A stretch of 37,156 nucleotides of DNA from an uncultured Opitutales bacterium (GCA_937775295.1 CALKBZ010000040.1:1-37156), one strand, 5' to 3'. Positions 15,242 to 24,717 are shown, counted from the first letter of the stretch. Notes: a model not told the origin generated them from the sequence alone. A program made the numbers and translations.

Positions 15242-16351
15242 ATGCGTTTGCTATCAAAATTATTAACTTTTTTATCATGGATAAGCTTGCTTGGAACCTT
15301 TGTTTTGCCTGCTTTTGGATCTCGTATTAAGGATCTGACAACCATTGCAGGGCAGCGAGATAATCAACTGGTTGGCTATGGCTTGGTTGTCGGCTTGGCC
15401 GGAGGCGGCGATAGCCAGCAAGCCGAGTACACGGTTAAAAGTATTGCGAATATGCTTGAGCGATTTGGGGTCTCAGTGGCGCCAGATGATCTTCGCTCAA
15501 ATAACGTCGCGGCTGTGATGGTGACTGCCGATATCGATGCTTTTGTGCAAGAGGGCTCTCGTGTCGATGTGGTCGTTTCATCCATCGGCGATGCAGACAG
15601 TCTGCTTGGTGGTGTGCTTCTTCAAACGCCCTTGTTAGGGGCAGATAACAATGTTTATGCGGTTGCTCAAGGCTCTCTAATTATCGGTGGTTTTTTTGCG
15701 GGTGATGTTGGTGGAACCAGTATTCAAAAAAACCACCCTACAGTGGCACAATTACCAGGTGGCGGAATCATGGAGCGAACCATCGATACCCAAATACTAG
15801 AGAATGGTGCGCTCACGTTAGTGCTAAGAAATCCGGACTATGCTGCCGCTTCGATGATGGAGGAGGCGATTAACCGCTATTTCCCCGGCGCAGCCAAAGC
15901 GCTATCCGCGCAAAATTTGCGAATAGAAATTCCCGAGACCTACAAAGAGTCTGAAACGACGTTTATCGCTTCAATCGAAGCGATTCAAGTGGAGACAGAT
16001 TTGACGGCACGTATTGTGATGGATGAACGGACAGGAACCATCGTGGCGACTTCAGACGTGCGCATCCTTCCGGTTGCCGTTAGCCACGGTAATATTACAG
16101 TTTCAGTAACGCGTAATCCAATCATTAGTCAGCCGGGGGCATTTTCACCCGGGGAGACGGTGCTGGACCAGACTAACGAGATCAGTGCGGTAGAGATGCT
16201 CGGAGGATTTAGAGTTGTCGAGAGTTTACCAACGCTCTCTGACCTGACCTCATCCCTCAATTCGTTAGGTGTGAGTTCTCGGGATATGATGGTTATACTC
16301 CAATCACTTAAAACCGCGGGCGCACTGCACGCAGAACTCATTATCGAATAA
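15242..16351 (+). CDS. flgI: Flagellar P-ring protein FlgI
   Basis: FlgI makes the periplasmic P ring. The start at 15242 gives 369 aa with a signal peptide (MRLLSKLLTFLSWISLLGTF, cleavage near AFG). The mature protein begins SRIKDLTTIAGQRDNQLVGY, the family's classic start, followed by GLVVGLAGGGDSQ. Other matches are VAAVMVTADIDAFVQEGSRV and VVSSIGDADSLLGGVLLQTP. The end, LNSLGVSSRDMMVILQSLKT, then AGALHAELIIE, is also typical. The frame is open upstream to 15194, but that overlaps flgH. flgJ begins 4 bp downstream. Confidence 0.96.
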   Translation: MRLLSKLLTFLSWISLLGTFVLPAFGSRIKDLTTIAGQRDNQLVGYGLVVGLAGGGDSQQAEYTVKSIANMLERFGVSVAPDDLRSNNVAAVMVTADIDAFVQEGSRVDVVVSSIGDADSLLGGVLLQTPLLGADNNVYAVAQGSLIIGGFFAGDVGGTSIQKNHPTVAQLPGGGIMERTIDTQILENGALTLVLRNPDYAAASMMEEAINRYFPGAAKALSAQNLRIEIPETYKESETTFIASIEAIQVETDLTARIVMDERTGTIVATSDVRILPVAVSHGNITVSVTRNPIISQPGAFSPGETVLDQTNEISAVEMLGGFRVVESLPTLSDLTSSLNSLGVSSRDMMVILQSLKTAGALHAELIIE

Positions 16352-16355
16352 TTGA

Positions 16356-16688
16356 ATGGATATTTCAGACATAACATTGATCGATCGGCCCACCGCCACG
16401 TTGGAGCAGACCCGTCAGTCGAAAACGAATACGCCGGAGGAACTTAAAGCTGCGACTGAACAATTTGAAGCAATACTGATTCGACAGTATTTAAATGAAG
16501 CCATGAAGCCGCTCTTCGAAGGCCCCTTAATGGGTACCGGTAACGGTGCACAAATATATCAACATATGGTCACAGATACTCTCGCCAATGAACTTTCGCA
16601 GACCAGTACGTTTGGAGTGGCCACGCTCTTGAACATGCAGCTGACATCGCCTGAGTTGGGACAAAATAAAGATGAAATTAATAAATAA
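16356..16688 (+). CDS. flgJ: Rod-binding protein FlgJ, N-terminal domain only
   Basis: This 110-aa protein matches the rod-binding half of FlgJ, which caps the growing rod: ELKAATEQFEAILIRQYLNE, then MKPLFEGPLMGTGNGAQIYQ and the MVTDTLANELS helix. The glucosaminidase domain of enterobacterial FlgJ is absent, as in many phyla, so a separate muralytic enzyme must open the wall. No such gene lies in this window. The order flgI-flgJ-flgN-flgK supports the call. Confidence 0.88.
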   Translation: MDISDITLIDRPTATLEQTRQSKTNTPEELKAATEQFEAILIRQYLNEAMKPLFEGPLMGTGNGAQIYQHMVTDTLANELSQTSTFGVATLLNMQLTSPELGQNKDEINK

Positions 16689-17190
16689 AATCATGAATGG
16701 AAATGATTACGAACCCCTCGCCAATCTCTTACGGGATGAAATCGTTGCTTATGGCAAATTGCTTAAACTCTTGGAAGATCAGCGTTCTGCGCTGATTCAG
16801 CAGGACGAGGCATTTATCCTCTCATTGAACGATGAGGTCAATCACCACACCGCGTGTATAAAGCAATTCGATGAGGCGCGCAAACGAATGGTTGCGGCGC
16901 TGCATCATGAAGGTGAATCCAGTATTCTTGTTTTGATTGATAGTATTAATAGTGCACACCAAGAAATGTTCAAAGAGCTGGTTCGGGAGATCAACCGGCT
17001 TATCCGCGAAAGCCAGTCTCAACTGACCCGCAACCAGATGTTGTACCGCCGAGCGCTTGATATCAGCAGGGAAACACTGCGCGTCTTGAGCCCGGGGCAA
17101 GCGCAACAGCCAAATATCTATCGGCGCGATGGTAATCCTAACAATCAGCAGCGAAACGTTATGGCTGCGCATGTCGCTCGCACAGCTTAA
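16672..17190 (+). CDS. flgN: FlgN-like chaperone for FlgK/FlgL
   Basis: FlgN binds the junction proteins FlgK and FlgL and brings them to the export gate. The 172-aa product is largely helical: LANLLRDEIVAYGKLLKLLE, then DQRSALIQQDEAFILSLNDE, fits the FlgN N-terminal helix pair. A conserved-looking NRLIRESQSQLTRNQMLYRR helix follows, then a disordered Gln/Asn-rich tail. The start at 16672 overlaps flgJ by 17 bp. The in-frame ATG at 16693, 4 bp after the flgJ stop, is an equal alternative and would remove seven residues. The position just before flgK is a strong argument, since FlgN itself is poorly conserved. Confidence 0.75.
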   Translation: MKLINKIMNGNDYEPLANLLRDEIVAYGKLLKLLEDQRSALIQQDEAFILSLNDEVNHHTACIKQFDEARKRMVAALHHEGESSILVLIDSINSAHQEMFKELVREINRLIRESQSQLTRNQMLYRRALDISRETLRVLSPGQAQQPNIYRRDGNPNNQQRNVMAAHVARTA

Positions 17191-17241
17191 ACGTTAACTG
17201 GCGATCTCTTTTAATCAACGTTCACCCAACCCACGATCCTT

Positions 17242-18741
17242 ATGTCAGGCCTTTTTGGACATTTAACTTCTGCTTCATCAGCTCTTCAAGCGCACAGTAA
17301 GTCTGTTGAACTGTCTGGTAAAAACATTGCGAATGTCAACAACCCGAACTATGCGCGGCAACGTGTTGTCTCCAGTCCGGTGACGAATGTTAGCGGGGGA
17401 AGTATAAACACTTCAGCAAACTATAGGGTACAAAATCTGCGGGATGACTTTATCGATAAGCAGGTCGTTGAGGAGAGTTCTTTCCTGTCTTCATTTGAAA
17501 CTCGTGATAATCGTTTAAGAGAAATTCTTTCTGCCGTCGGAGAAACTCTAGATCGGGTTAACGATCCTTCTTTTATTAGTGATCGGCCCGAAGACAACGG
17601 AGGGATTCGCGATAGCCTAAATGATTTTTTGAATGCGTTTGAGAATTTTGCTGCAGATCCTGCGGATCGAGCGACCCGATCTGTGGTCATGCAATCTGCG
17701 GAACAATTAGTCAGCAGTTTTAACCGTGCGGATGGTCGGCTTGATCAAATTCAGAATGGCATTGATACTGAAATTCAAACGGAAGTTAAATCATTTAATA
17801 ATCGGATGGCAGAGCTCTCTGATCTGAATCGCCAAATCGCTCGAATCGAGATTGCTGGAGGCGATGGCATGGCAGCAGACCTGAGGAACGCGCGGCAGGC
17901 GCTTCTTGAAGAGGTTGCAGGATTTGCGCAGGCAGATTTTGTAACAGTGCCTGGCTCAAACGGGCAAGTGAGTGTTCAGCTGCGTACTGAAAGCGGACTA
18001 AGTGTCGATATTGTGCGCCCCGGATTTGCACCCGAACCCTTGTTTTACAATCGGTCGAGCAATGCATTTCGCTCCTCCGGATCGTCTGAGGACCTAGACT
18101 TGCGGGCAGGCAAGCTGAGCGCCTTAGCCCAAGTGAAAAGTGGAGATTTGGTCGAGATTCGTGGTCAGCTGGATGCGCTGGCTAATACTATTGCGACCGA
18201 GGTGAACGAAATCTATTATCAAGCGTTCGTTGCTGCTGGGGCTGATCCAGTCGTGCCCGAGCAAAGCTTTTTTGCGCAGCCGACGCCGCCGCCATCAGTT
18301 TCAGGAGTGCCTTCGACGGTTGGTGCGGGGAGTATTGCGCTCTACACTGGGTCGTCCGATCCTGCCGTTGCAGAGTCGATTCCTCTGGACGTGGACTCCC
18401 TGCGTAGCACTGATTCTAACTTTTCGGGAGCCAATGAGATTGCTTTGGCCATCGCAGGATTGAGTCAGGTAGATTTTGAATCGCTTAGCGGATCGAGCCT
18501 TTCTGAGGCAATCATTCAAACTGCGGTGGATCTAGGTCTAGAAATTGAGAGCAACGCCAACCAGCTCGCGGTGCAACGTGATGTTGAGGCCCTGATGAAA
18601 GATCGGCAATCTCAGGTGAGTGGGGTCTCGATCGATGAAGAGATGGCAAATCTCGTTCAATACCAGCGTGCCTTTCAAGCGTCTTCACAAGTTTTTAAAG
18701 TGGTTTCAGAAATGCTTGAAACCATTGTTAATCTACGTTAA
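17242..18741 (+). CDS. flgK: Hook-filament junction protein FlgK (HAP1)
   Basis: FlgK joins the hook to the filament. The 499-aa product has the N-terminal flagellar rod/hook motif (HSKSVELSGKNIANVNNPNY, about residues 18-37), the FlgK-type helical domain D1 with FINxF-like ENFAADPADRATRSVV, and a C-terminal helix with VSIDEEMANLVQYQRAFQAS followed by SQVFKVVSEMLETIVNLR. Length is in the normal range. A 51-bp spacer without a recognisable promoter lies upstream, and no Shine-Dalgarno precedes the ATG. Confidence 0.95.
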   Translation: MSGLFGHLTSASSALQAHSKSVELSGKNIANVNNPNYARQRVVSSPVTNVSGGSINTSANYRVQNLRDDFIDKQVVEESSFLSSFETRDNRLREILSAVGETLDRVNDPSFISDRPEDNGGIRDSLNDFLNAFENFAADPADRATRSVVMQSAEQLVSSFNRADGRLDQIQNGIDTEIQTEVKSFNNRMAELSDLNRQIARIEIAGGDGMAADLRNARQALLEEVAGFAQADFVTVPGSNGQVSVQLRTESGLSVDIVRPGFAPEPLFYNRSSNAFRSSGSSEDLDLRAGKLSALAQVKSGDLVEIRGQLDALANTIATEVNEIYYQAFVAAGADPVVPEQSFFAQPTPPPSVSGVPSTVGAGSIALYTGSSDPAVAESIPLDVDSLRSTDSNFSGANEIALAIAGLSQVDFESLSGSSLSEAIIQTAVDLGLEIESNANQLAVQRDVEALMKDRQSQVSGVSIDEEMANLVQYQRAFQASSQVFKVVSEMLETIVNLR

Positions 18742-18760
18742 TCGCCACCCCTATTTAGCT

Positions 18761-19819
18761 ATGAGAATAACAACAAGTTCCAGCAATGCGCACTTTATTC
18801 GTGAGATGAATGCGCTTAAATCTCAGCAAAACAACCTTAGTCGTCAGATTAGTACTGGGCAGAAAATCCATGGCTCGGAGGATGGAGCCGCTTCGGTCGC
18901 TCGTGCCTCGGCAGCGTCGACCGAAAAGTCCAAGATTCAAGCTTTCGCGAATAATATCAATCGAGCTGAGACAATTGGAAACCTTAGCTTGGAATCCTTG
19001 CAGTTATTTAAAGGCATTAGTGATTCGGCATCGGATCTGGGTCTGGTTAATGACGGGCATTCCTCGCCAATGGATCTGTTGTCGAAAGATGCTAACATTC
19101 GGCAGTTAATTAATCAGGGTATCAATAGCCTGAATGCAAAGCTTGGGGGGGACTACCTGTTTGCAGGGGCAAACATATCGGAGATCCCTTTTGAGGCGCA
19201 GCGGTATACTGAGTTTTTGGAAGATGCAAAGGGCAACTATGTCGATATAAGCGGGAACCCTATCGCCCCTGGCGATCCTCCGGTTGCATCAGTAATGCGA
19301 GATACGACAGGAGCGATTGTTTTTGATGCTAAGGGGGATCCTATTCCACTACCTGATAATTATATTGGAGAGGCGTATTCAGTGTCGTATACAGGTAGTG
19401 TGAGTCGAGGTGATGATGTTCGTTTCCGTGTTTCTGAAAATAGCCAAGTGGACCCATTCTCCCGGGGTTCACAAAATGCCGGGTATGGCGAGGTGCTCAA
19501 TAATATGATCGCCTTGAGGGATGCATTCTTAAGTGAGGACATGAATGGTATTTCGGTGCGTGCGGATGCGCTGGAGAATTCTCGGATCAATGTAAATGAC
19601 GGTATTGTAGAACTCGCAGTTAAGGTTAACGGCATTAAAACCGTCGAGCAGATTAATGCCGGGCGCTTCAACCAACTGGAAAGCAATATTTCAGAGTTAG
19701 TCGATGCCGACTTGGCCGAAACAATTGTTGAGTTTAATCGCATGCAGACTGCATACGAAGCAACGCTCAGCAGTGGGGCGAGGATTTTGAATCTTTCGCT
19801 GCTGGATTATTTGCGTTAA
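18761..19819 (+). CDS. flgL: Hook-filament junction protein FlgL (HAP3)
   Basis: FlgL is the second junction protein, related to flagellin. Starting at 18761 the product is 352 aa. It begins MRITTSSSNAHFIREMNALK, then SQQNNLSRQISTGQKIHGSE, which is the flagellin-like N-terminal helix of FlgL. It ends with the flagellin-like C-terminal helix (LAETIVEFNRMQTAYEATLS). The frame stays open back to 18620, but that part lies inside flgK. It is the last gene of the + strand flagellar block. A weak hairpin (gccc...gggc, about 19823-19841) follows but is not a convincing terminator. Confidence 0.93.
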   Translation: MRITTSSSNAHFIREMNALKSQQNNLSRQISTGQKIHGSEDGAASVARASAASTEKSKIQAFANNINRAETIGNLSLESLQLFKGISDSASDLGLVNDGHSSPMDLLSKDANIRQLINQGINSLNAKLGGDYLFAGANISEIPFEAQRYTEFLEDAKGNYVDISGNPIAPGDPPVASVMRDTTGAIVFDAKGDPIPLPDNYIGEAYSVSYTGSVSRGDDVRFRVSENSQVDPFSRGSQNAGYGEVLNNMIALRDAFLSEDMNGISVRADALENSRINVNDGIVELAVKVNGIKTVEQINAGRFNQLESNISELVDADLAETIVEFNRMQTAYEATLSSGARILNLSLLDYLR

Positions 19820-19925
19820 ATCAGCCCTCTTGAGATGGGCACTACTTTAGAGTTGGGTGAACTCATCTGCCACGCATTTTATCGCGATACGAAGCGCTCC
19901 AAAAAGACCAGCTTTTATGAAATAA

Positions 19926-20504
19926 TTAGAGCTCTTTTGATCCGAGAAATTCGCGACGAGTGACCTGCCCTGCTGCGGAAATATTTTCGCGTTTAAAAAC
20001 GGTAACGATCGTTAATGCGAGTATCTTGAGGTCGAGCCAGAAGGTCCGGTTGCTGACATACCAGAGGTCGAGTTCGAATTGGCGTTTCCAAGTAAGTCCG
20101 TTGCGCCCATTAATTTGGGCCCAACCAGTAATGCCGGGGCGCAGGTCGTGGCGTCGTGCTTGTTCTGTTGAGTAGCGATCAAGGTAAATCGATGGGAGAG
20201 GGCGGGGCCCAACAAGGCTCATTTCTCCACGCAAGACATTCCAAAGTTCAGGCAGCTCGTCGAGGCTAGTCGAGCGCAGGAATTTACCCCAAGGAATCAT
20301 ACGCTCGGCATCGCTACCTGTGCCAGTACGCATCGTGCGAAACTTGAGGATCGAGAGTGGTTGGCCGTTTTTGCCTGCTCGCTGCTGCCGAAAAAAAATC
20401 GGTCGGCCTAAGATCACAAGCTGTATTCCGCACACAATTAAGAGCGGCAGGCTTAGCGCACACGCAAGTATCATAGTCGCAAAAATGTCGAAAAAACGCT
20501 TCAT
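19926..20504 (-). CDS. PglC-like monotopic phosphoglycosyl transferase (bacterial sugar transferase family)
   Basis: This family moves a sugar phosphate from a UDP-sugar to undecaprenyl phosphate, the first step of many polysaccharide and glycoprotein pathways. The 192-aa product is the minimal PglC-size form: an N-terminal re-entrant membrane helix (about residues 3-33), KFRTM at 54-58, the catalytic Asp-Glu pair at 82-83 in SLDELPELWNVLRGEMSLVG, then GPRPL, and RPGITGWAQINGRNGLTWKR. The sugar is not predictable. It is transcribed against the flagellar block and alone, with no other glycan gene nearby. Flagellar glycosylation is only a guess from location. Confidence 0.93.
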   Translation of the reverse strand: MKRFFDIFATMILACALSLPLLIVCGIQLVILGRPIFFRQQRAGKNGQPLSILKFRTMRTGTGSDAERMIPWGKFLRSTSLDELPELWNVLRGEMSLVGPRPLPSIYLDRYSTEQARRHDLRPGITGWAQINGRNGLTWKRQFELDLWYVSNRTFWLDLKILALTIVTVFKRENISAAGQVTRREFLGSKEL

Positions 20505-20564
20505 AGGTTGTATTTTTTGGTAAAGTTGTAAGTTCGTGTGATTGGCTCCGATTCCACTATCGTA

Positions 20565-20600
20565 ATTAATAGTGTCAAACCTAGCTTTGACACTACTAAT
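20565..20600. repeat. 36-bp inverted repeat in divergent promoter region
   Basis: TAGTGTCAAA (20570-20579) and TTTGACACTA (20586-20595) are perfect inverted copies around a 6-base loop. One mismatch further out, ATTA and TAAT extend the arms to about 15 bp. It lies 61 bp upstream of the - strand sugar transferase start and 51 bp upstream of the + strand gene. It could be an operator for either gene or a hairpin in a leader. TTGACA at 20587-20592 resembles a -35 box, but no good -10 follows. Confidence 0.6.
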
Positions 20601-20650
20601 TGCGCATGCAAATTTCTAAACACTGTTAACTTAATAGATTTTTTATAATT

Positions 20651-21811
20651 ATGATCTTAGACGCGAACAAACGCACATTTTCTCCATTCAGTTTAACACG
20701 TCTATTGACGACATGCTTCGGCACAGGCACGGGAGAGAAAGTTTGCATTCTTATCGATCTGCCGAATCCGGCTGATGTTGAGAACTTTAGTTTTCTCGAA
20801 GACGATACGCTATCAATTCAGAACTATGGGTATGAGACCTTTTATCAGGGCTTCAAGGCTGGGGGCTTGGAGGCTATGAACTGGACTGGTGGTGAGCTGT
20901 ATGCATACCAAGAGACTGGTGGAAGTAATCTCGATATGGAAGATACTTGTTATGATGTAGAGGGTAAATTGCTTAGTTTGGATCGGGACATTTATACCAA
21001 GTATGACATCGTACTAACGGTTTCTACTTTTTCTGCAACAGCACCACTAACTGCCAAGTGCAAGGAGTTCGGTTTTCGTGGTGCAACCTTACATGGCCTA
21101 AATCAGATCATCCTAGATACAGGGCTTGCGGTAGATTATAATATCGTAAGTGAAGAGGCGGAGCGGATTCGATGCGGTCTGACACAAGCCGATCGTTTCG
21201 AAATCGACTTTGAAGTTGAAAACAAAATTTACACATTGGTGCTACATACCAACGGTCAGGAGGCGCAAAAGAGCCACGGCTTGTGCCCTGCAGGTAAGCC
21301 AGATGTGGCGAATTTACCTGCTGGGGAGGTTTATTTTGTACCAGAAAGTGCCGATGGTGTCTTTCCGTTTAAATACGATGAAAGCACGATTGGACTGCTA
21401 CATGTCAAAGACGGTATGATCTATAAGTCACAGTTTGTATATGGAGATTATACGGAAATCGAAAACCACAATCGTCGCCTCAAAGATGATCCGATGATCG
21501 GTGCGATTGGTGAGCTGGGCTTTGGCACCCAAGTATTGCCCTTCTCGGGGCGTGATATTCAAGACGAAAAGATACTCGGGACGATCCATGTCGCCACTGG
21601 CCGTGATGATCATTTGGGTGGCAAAATTACCCCTGATTTATTTAAGGAGCATATAAACGCCTCGCATGATGATGTATTGTACGCGCCGCACAAGACTCCC
21701 GAGATCCGCTTACCTGAAGCAAGGATGATTAAGAACGGCGAGACGACCGTATTGATTCATCACTATCAACCCTCGGAGTATATCGTCGGCTTAGTTGATG
21801 CGAATGGCTAA
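20651..21811 (+). CDS. NicX / M29 aminopeptidase-like protein
   Basis: The 386-aa protein resembles the family uniting M29 (aminopeptidase T) metallopeptidases and NicX-type (2,5-dihydroxypyridine dioxygenase-like) proteins. The best match is the segment at about residues 284-330: GAIGELGFGTQVLPFSGRDI, then DEKILGTIHVATGRDDHLGG, which fits the family pattern of a Glu in E(L/F)GxG, an EKxLGTxHxAxG stretch, and a His/Gly loop. The first half has no clear motif. Substrate is unknown. No signal peptide is seen, so it should be cytoplasmic. The start has no Shine-Dalgarno and an AT-rich context (ttttataatt-ATG). It stands alone, divergent from the sugar transferase gene. Confidence 0.65.
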   Translation: MILDANKRTFSPFSLTRLLTTCFGTGTGEKVCILIDLPNPADVENFSFLEDDTLSIQNYGYETFYQGFKAGGLEAMNWTGGELYAYQETGGSNLDMEDTCYDVEGKLLSLDRDIYTKYDIVLTVSTFSATAPLTAKCKEFGFRGATLHGLNQIILDTGLAVDYNIVSEEAERIRCGLTQADRFEIDFEVENKIYTLVLHTNGQEAQKSHGLCPAGKPDVANLPAGEVYFVPESADGVFPFKYDESTIGLLHVKDGMIYKSQFVYGDYTEIENHNRRLKDDPMIGAIGELGFGTQVLPFSGRDIQDEKILGTIHVATGRDDHLGGKITPDLFKEHINASHDDVLYAPHKTPEIRLPEARMIKNGETTVLIHHYQPSEYIVGLVDANG

Positions 21812-21875
21812 TAGCGCTTGTTTGGTCTGAGTGCGGCACGATCGATCGGTTGTCTGTGTGTTAAGTTTTTGCTAA

Positions 21876-21881
21876 TATAAT
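21876..21881 (+). promoter_or_regulatory. Possible -10 box upstream of the efflux operon
   Basis: A TATAAT occurs within the AT-rich 193-bp spacer ahead of the RND operon. The nearest -35-like hexamer, TTGTCT, sits 20 bp upstream, wider than ideal. Nearby AATAA-tcg-TTATT (about 21879-21891) is a small palindrome that might be an operator. The evidence is weak and based only on pattern. Confidence 0.2.
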
Positions 21882-22004
21882 AATCGTTATTCTACTCTTG
21901 CTGTTATAGCTCGATTTGTTTGACCATAATATCTCTTGTAGAAAATAGCTTTCATATCCAAATTGAAGCTAGACTATGATTTTTAAATTAGTTCGCTGCC
22001 ATAC

Positions 22005-23480
22005 GTGAAGACATCATTTGGATTTAATCGATCTTTGTCCGCAACTATTCAGTTGGGGGCAGCGACACTTGTTAGTCTAGTCGGTTTATCTGGCTGTAAA
22101 TTCGTTGGATCAGATTATGAGCCACCTCAAGTTGCCGCGCCGGATGCTTGGAATCAGCGTATCGTCGGCTCGCCAGTCGGCGTATTGGCGGTGGATTACT
22201 GGTGGAAGCAGTTTAAAGATGAATCGTTAAATCAACTGATCGATGCTGCGATTGAGACTAACAAGAGTCTCGCAATTGCTTATGAACGTGTGCTGCAAGC
22301 TCAGTCTACTCGTCAGATTTCGAATCGCGCCTTATTTCCGACTGTTGATGGGACTGGAGGTCTACGCCGCGAACGCACGAGTGAAAATGTCCGCCTGTCT
22401 AAGGCTGCAGGCGGGGGCGGTTCGGAGACCTTCTATTCTGTCGGTGCTGACCTAACTTGGGAGCTTGATGTTTTAGGGGGTGTACGCCGGTCAATTGAAT
22501 CAGCTGATGCCGGGTTGCAAGCGGTCGAGGAGAGTTACCGTGACTTCATGGTTCTGTTGATCGCTGAAGTGGCGAGGAACTATTTGGATGTACGCACGGT
22601 TGAGGAGCGTATTATTTTGGCGAAGCAGAATATTGTGAATCAGAAAGGGTCGCTTAGGGTCGCGAATGATCGCTTTAATGCAGGTCTGGTGCCGAAACAG
22701 GACACCACCCAAGCACAGACGAATTTGTCTGATACACAGGCATTTCTTCCGCAATTACGCCAGCAGCGCACCGCGACCGTGAATCGACTAGCTATTTTAT
22801 TGGGTGGCTATTCCCCAGCAGTAGAGAAGCTGTTAGGTAAACATGAAATAATCCCGATGCCGCCACCAGGCACTGAAATTGAGACACCTGCTGAAGTGCT
22901 TCGAGCGCGTCCTGATATACGTGCCGCGGAGCGTCAATTGGCCGCTCAGCATGCACGTGTCGGCGTGGCTGAGGCGGATCTTTATCCACGATTTTCGCTA
23001 AATGGTAACTTCGCGCTATTATCGAATGAGAGTGGTAACGTGTTTGAATCAGGCGCGCGAGCCTATGGTTTTGGCCCTGCATTTCGTTGGAATTTGTTCA
23101 GTGCCCAGCGTGTGCGTAGTCAAGTTGATATTGAGGAGTCTCGTACCCGAGAAGCGCTGCTCGAATATGAGAATGCAGTGTTGAAAGCAGTCGAGGAAGT
23201 GGAGACATCGATGAGTCGCATCGCAAATGAGCGCGACCGCTTGCAATCATTAAAGCTGGGTTCTGCATCTGCGAAAGAGACGGTATCCTTGGTGAAGGAC
23301 AACTACTCGAAGGGCTTGGTTGATTTTCAGAATGTGCTGGATGCGGAGCGTACCGCGACTCGGGTCGAAGACAGCTATGCAGTGAGCCAAGGATTAATCG
23401 CCCAAGCTTATATTACGTTATACCGCGCATTAGGTGGAGGATATCTTGATGGCGAGGTTGAGCTGAATCGCTCTGAATAA
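22005..23480 (+). CDS. RND efflux outer-membrane factor (TolC/OprM/NodT-type lipoprotein)
   Basis: This is the outer-membrane channel of a tripartite pump. The 491-aa product starts at GTG (22005) with a lipoprotein signal; the lipobox LSGC puts the lipidated Cys at residue 31. The family pattern follows: FVGSDYEPP, then the helix-rich repeats typical of OprM/NodT, including LLIAEVARNYLDVRT and RQQRTATVNRLAILLGG. The ending region RARPDIRAAERQLAAQHARV and YLDGEV-like tail is also characteristic. It lies 31 bp upstream of the membrane fusion gene, as in mexAB-oprM-like operons but with the order changed: here the channel comes first. Confidence 0.93.
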   Translation: MKTSFGFNRSLSATIQLGAATLVSLVGLSGCKFVGSDYEPPQVAAPDAWNQRIVGSPVGVLAVDYWWKQFKDESLNQLIDAAIETNKSLAIAYERVLQAQSTRQISNRALFPTVDGTGGLRRERTSENVRLSKAAGGGGSETFYSVGADLTWELDVLGGVRRSIESADAGLQAVEESYRDFMVLLIAEVARNYLDVRTVEERIILAKQNIVNQKGSLRVANDRFNAGLVPKQDTTQAQTNLSDTQAFLPQLRQQRTATVNRLAILLGGYSPAVEKLLGKHEIIPMPPPGTEIETPAEVLRARPDIRAAERQLAAQHARVGVAEADLYPRFSLNGNFALLSNESGNVFESGARAYGFGPAFRWNLFSAQRVRSQVDIEESRTREALLEYENAVLKAVEEVETSMSRIANERDRLQSLKLGSASAKETVSLVKDNYSKGLVDFQNVLDAERTATRVEDSYAVSQGLIAQAYITLYRALGGGYLDGEVELNRSE

Positions 23481-23511
23481 AAAACATATTGTTAAATAGT
23501 TTATAAACACC

Positions 23512-24717
23512 ATGAACGAGAACAGTAAAAAATCATCCCGACAAGTAGTCTTCACTGCTGGGGCCGTATCTTTAAGCCTGGTAGTTTTTGGCGGTTTATT
23601 TTTGGCGGGCTGTGGCTCTAAGGAAACACCGCCACCCCTGCCGCCGAGTGTTACGGTGGCGGCGCCAGAAATGAGAGAGGTGACTGTTTACAAGACATTC
23701 CCGTCGACCTTGCAGGGTGTCTCTGAGGTAGAGATCCGTGCCCGTGCCAGTGGTTATCTTGAAAAGACCAATTTCAATGAAGGCTCGTTTGTTAACAAGG
23801 GCGATTTATTATTCATCATCGAGCAAGCGCCATATAAATTGGCGGTTGAATCATCGCAGGCTGACCTCGAGCGTGCCGAAGCTGGGCGTGAGCTTGCCAA
23901 GACGCGAAAGCAGCGCCTCGAGCTCGCATTGCAGACGAATTCAGTTTCAGAGGTTGAAGTTGATATTGCTGCCGCGGAACTGGCGCAGTCGATCGCGTCC
24001 GTGAATCAGGCAAAGGCGCATTTAAATAATGCCAAGTTGGACTTAAGCTATACGACGGTGCATGCGCCGATCAGTGGACGTATCTCGTTGGCGAATGTAA
24101 GTGATGAGAACTTGGTCGGGTATTCAGAGCCTACCATTATCACTTCGATTGTCGATGATTCGACGATTGAAGCATATTTTGAGGTGCCAGAGCGAGAAGC
24201 CATTAAATTTCTTCGTCTGCGCTCCGACCAAAAAGTCAGCGAGTATGTCAGAGGGCTCGACGTTAAGCTAGAGTTGGCAGATCGCTCTATGTATGGCACC
24301 ATTGGTCATATCGACTTTATGGATAACAAAGTCGATTCGATGACTCGCACGATTCGAGTTCGAGCCATTTTTGATAATGCTAAGTATGAACTGACGTCTG
24401 GTTTGTTTGCCACAGTGCAGGTGCCGGTCGCGCCAGATCAGCGCAACCCGACCGAAACAAAGGCGATTGTTGTGCCCGCAGAGGTCGTGCTGCGTGATAT
24501 CGGTGGACGCTATGTCTGGGTGGTAGACGAACAGAATGTTGTGCGCCGTCGCTCGGTTGATGTGGGCGAGACGATCATCAAACCTGCGACGAGTTTAGGT
24601 GAGGCGGCCGTTCGTCAGACCATCATTCTGGATGGCTTGAATGCGTCAGAAAAAATCATCGTCTCTGGGTTACAGCGGGTCAGAGATGGTGCGCCAGTGA
24701 CTCCGAACGCTCAGTAA
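23512..24717 (+). CDS. RND efflux membrane fusion protein (AcrA/MexA-type lipoprotein)
   Basis: This periplasmic adaptor links the RND permease to the outer-membrane channel. The 401-aa product has a lipoprotein signal with LAGC (Cys at residue 34), a beta-barrel and lipoyl region (EIRARASGYLEKTNFNEGSF, VNKGDLLFIIEQAPYK), an alpha-hairpin (about residues 115-175), and the second lipoyl half SYTTVHAPISGRISLANVS. The C-terminal part (MTRTIRVRAIFDN, then LTSGLFATVQVP) is typical. Together with its neighbours it forms a complete HAE1-type pump. Confidence 0.95.
   Translation: MNENSKKSSRQVVFTAGAVSLSLVVFGGLFLAGCGSKETPPPLPPSVTVAAPEMREVTVYKTFPSTLQGVSEVEIRARASGYLEKTNFNEGSFVNKGDLLFIIEQAPYKLAVESSQADLERAEAGRELAKTRKQRLELALQTNSVSEVEVDIAAAELAQSIASVNQAKAHLNNAKLDLSYTTVHAPISGRISLANVSDENLVGYSEPTIITSIVDDSTIEAYFEVPEREAIKFLRLRSDQKVSEYVRGLDVKLELADRSMYGTIGHIDFMDNKVDSMTRTIRVRAIFDNAKYELTSGLFATVQVPVAPDQRNPTETKAIVVPAEVVLRDIGGRYVWVVDEQNVVRRRSVDVGETIIKPATSLGEAAVRQTIILDGLNASEKIIVSGLQRVRDGAPVTPNAQ

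Noticed and set aside
20644-20649. TATAAT box just before the NicX-like gene
   Set aside because: It is 2 bases from ATG, so transcription would start inside the gene.
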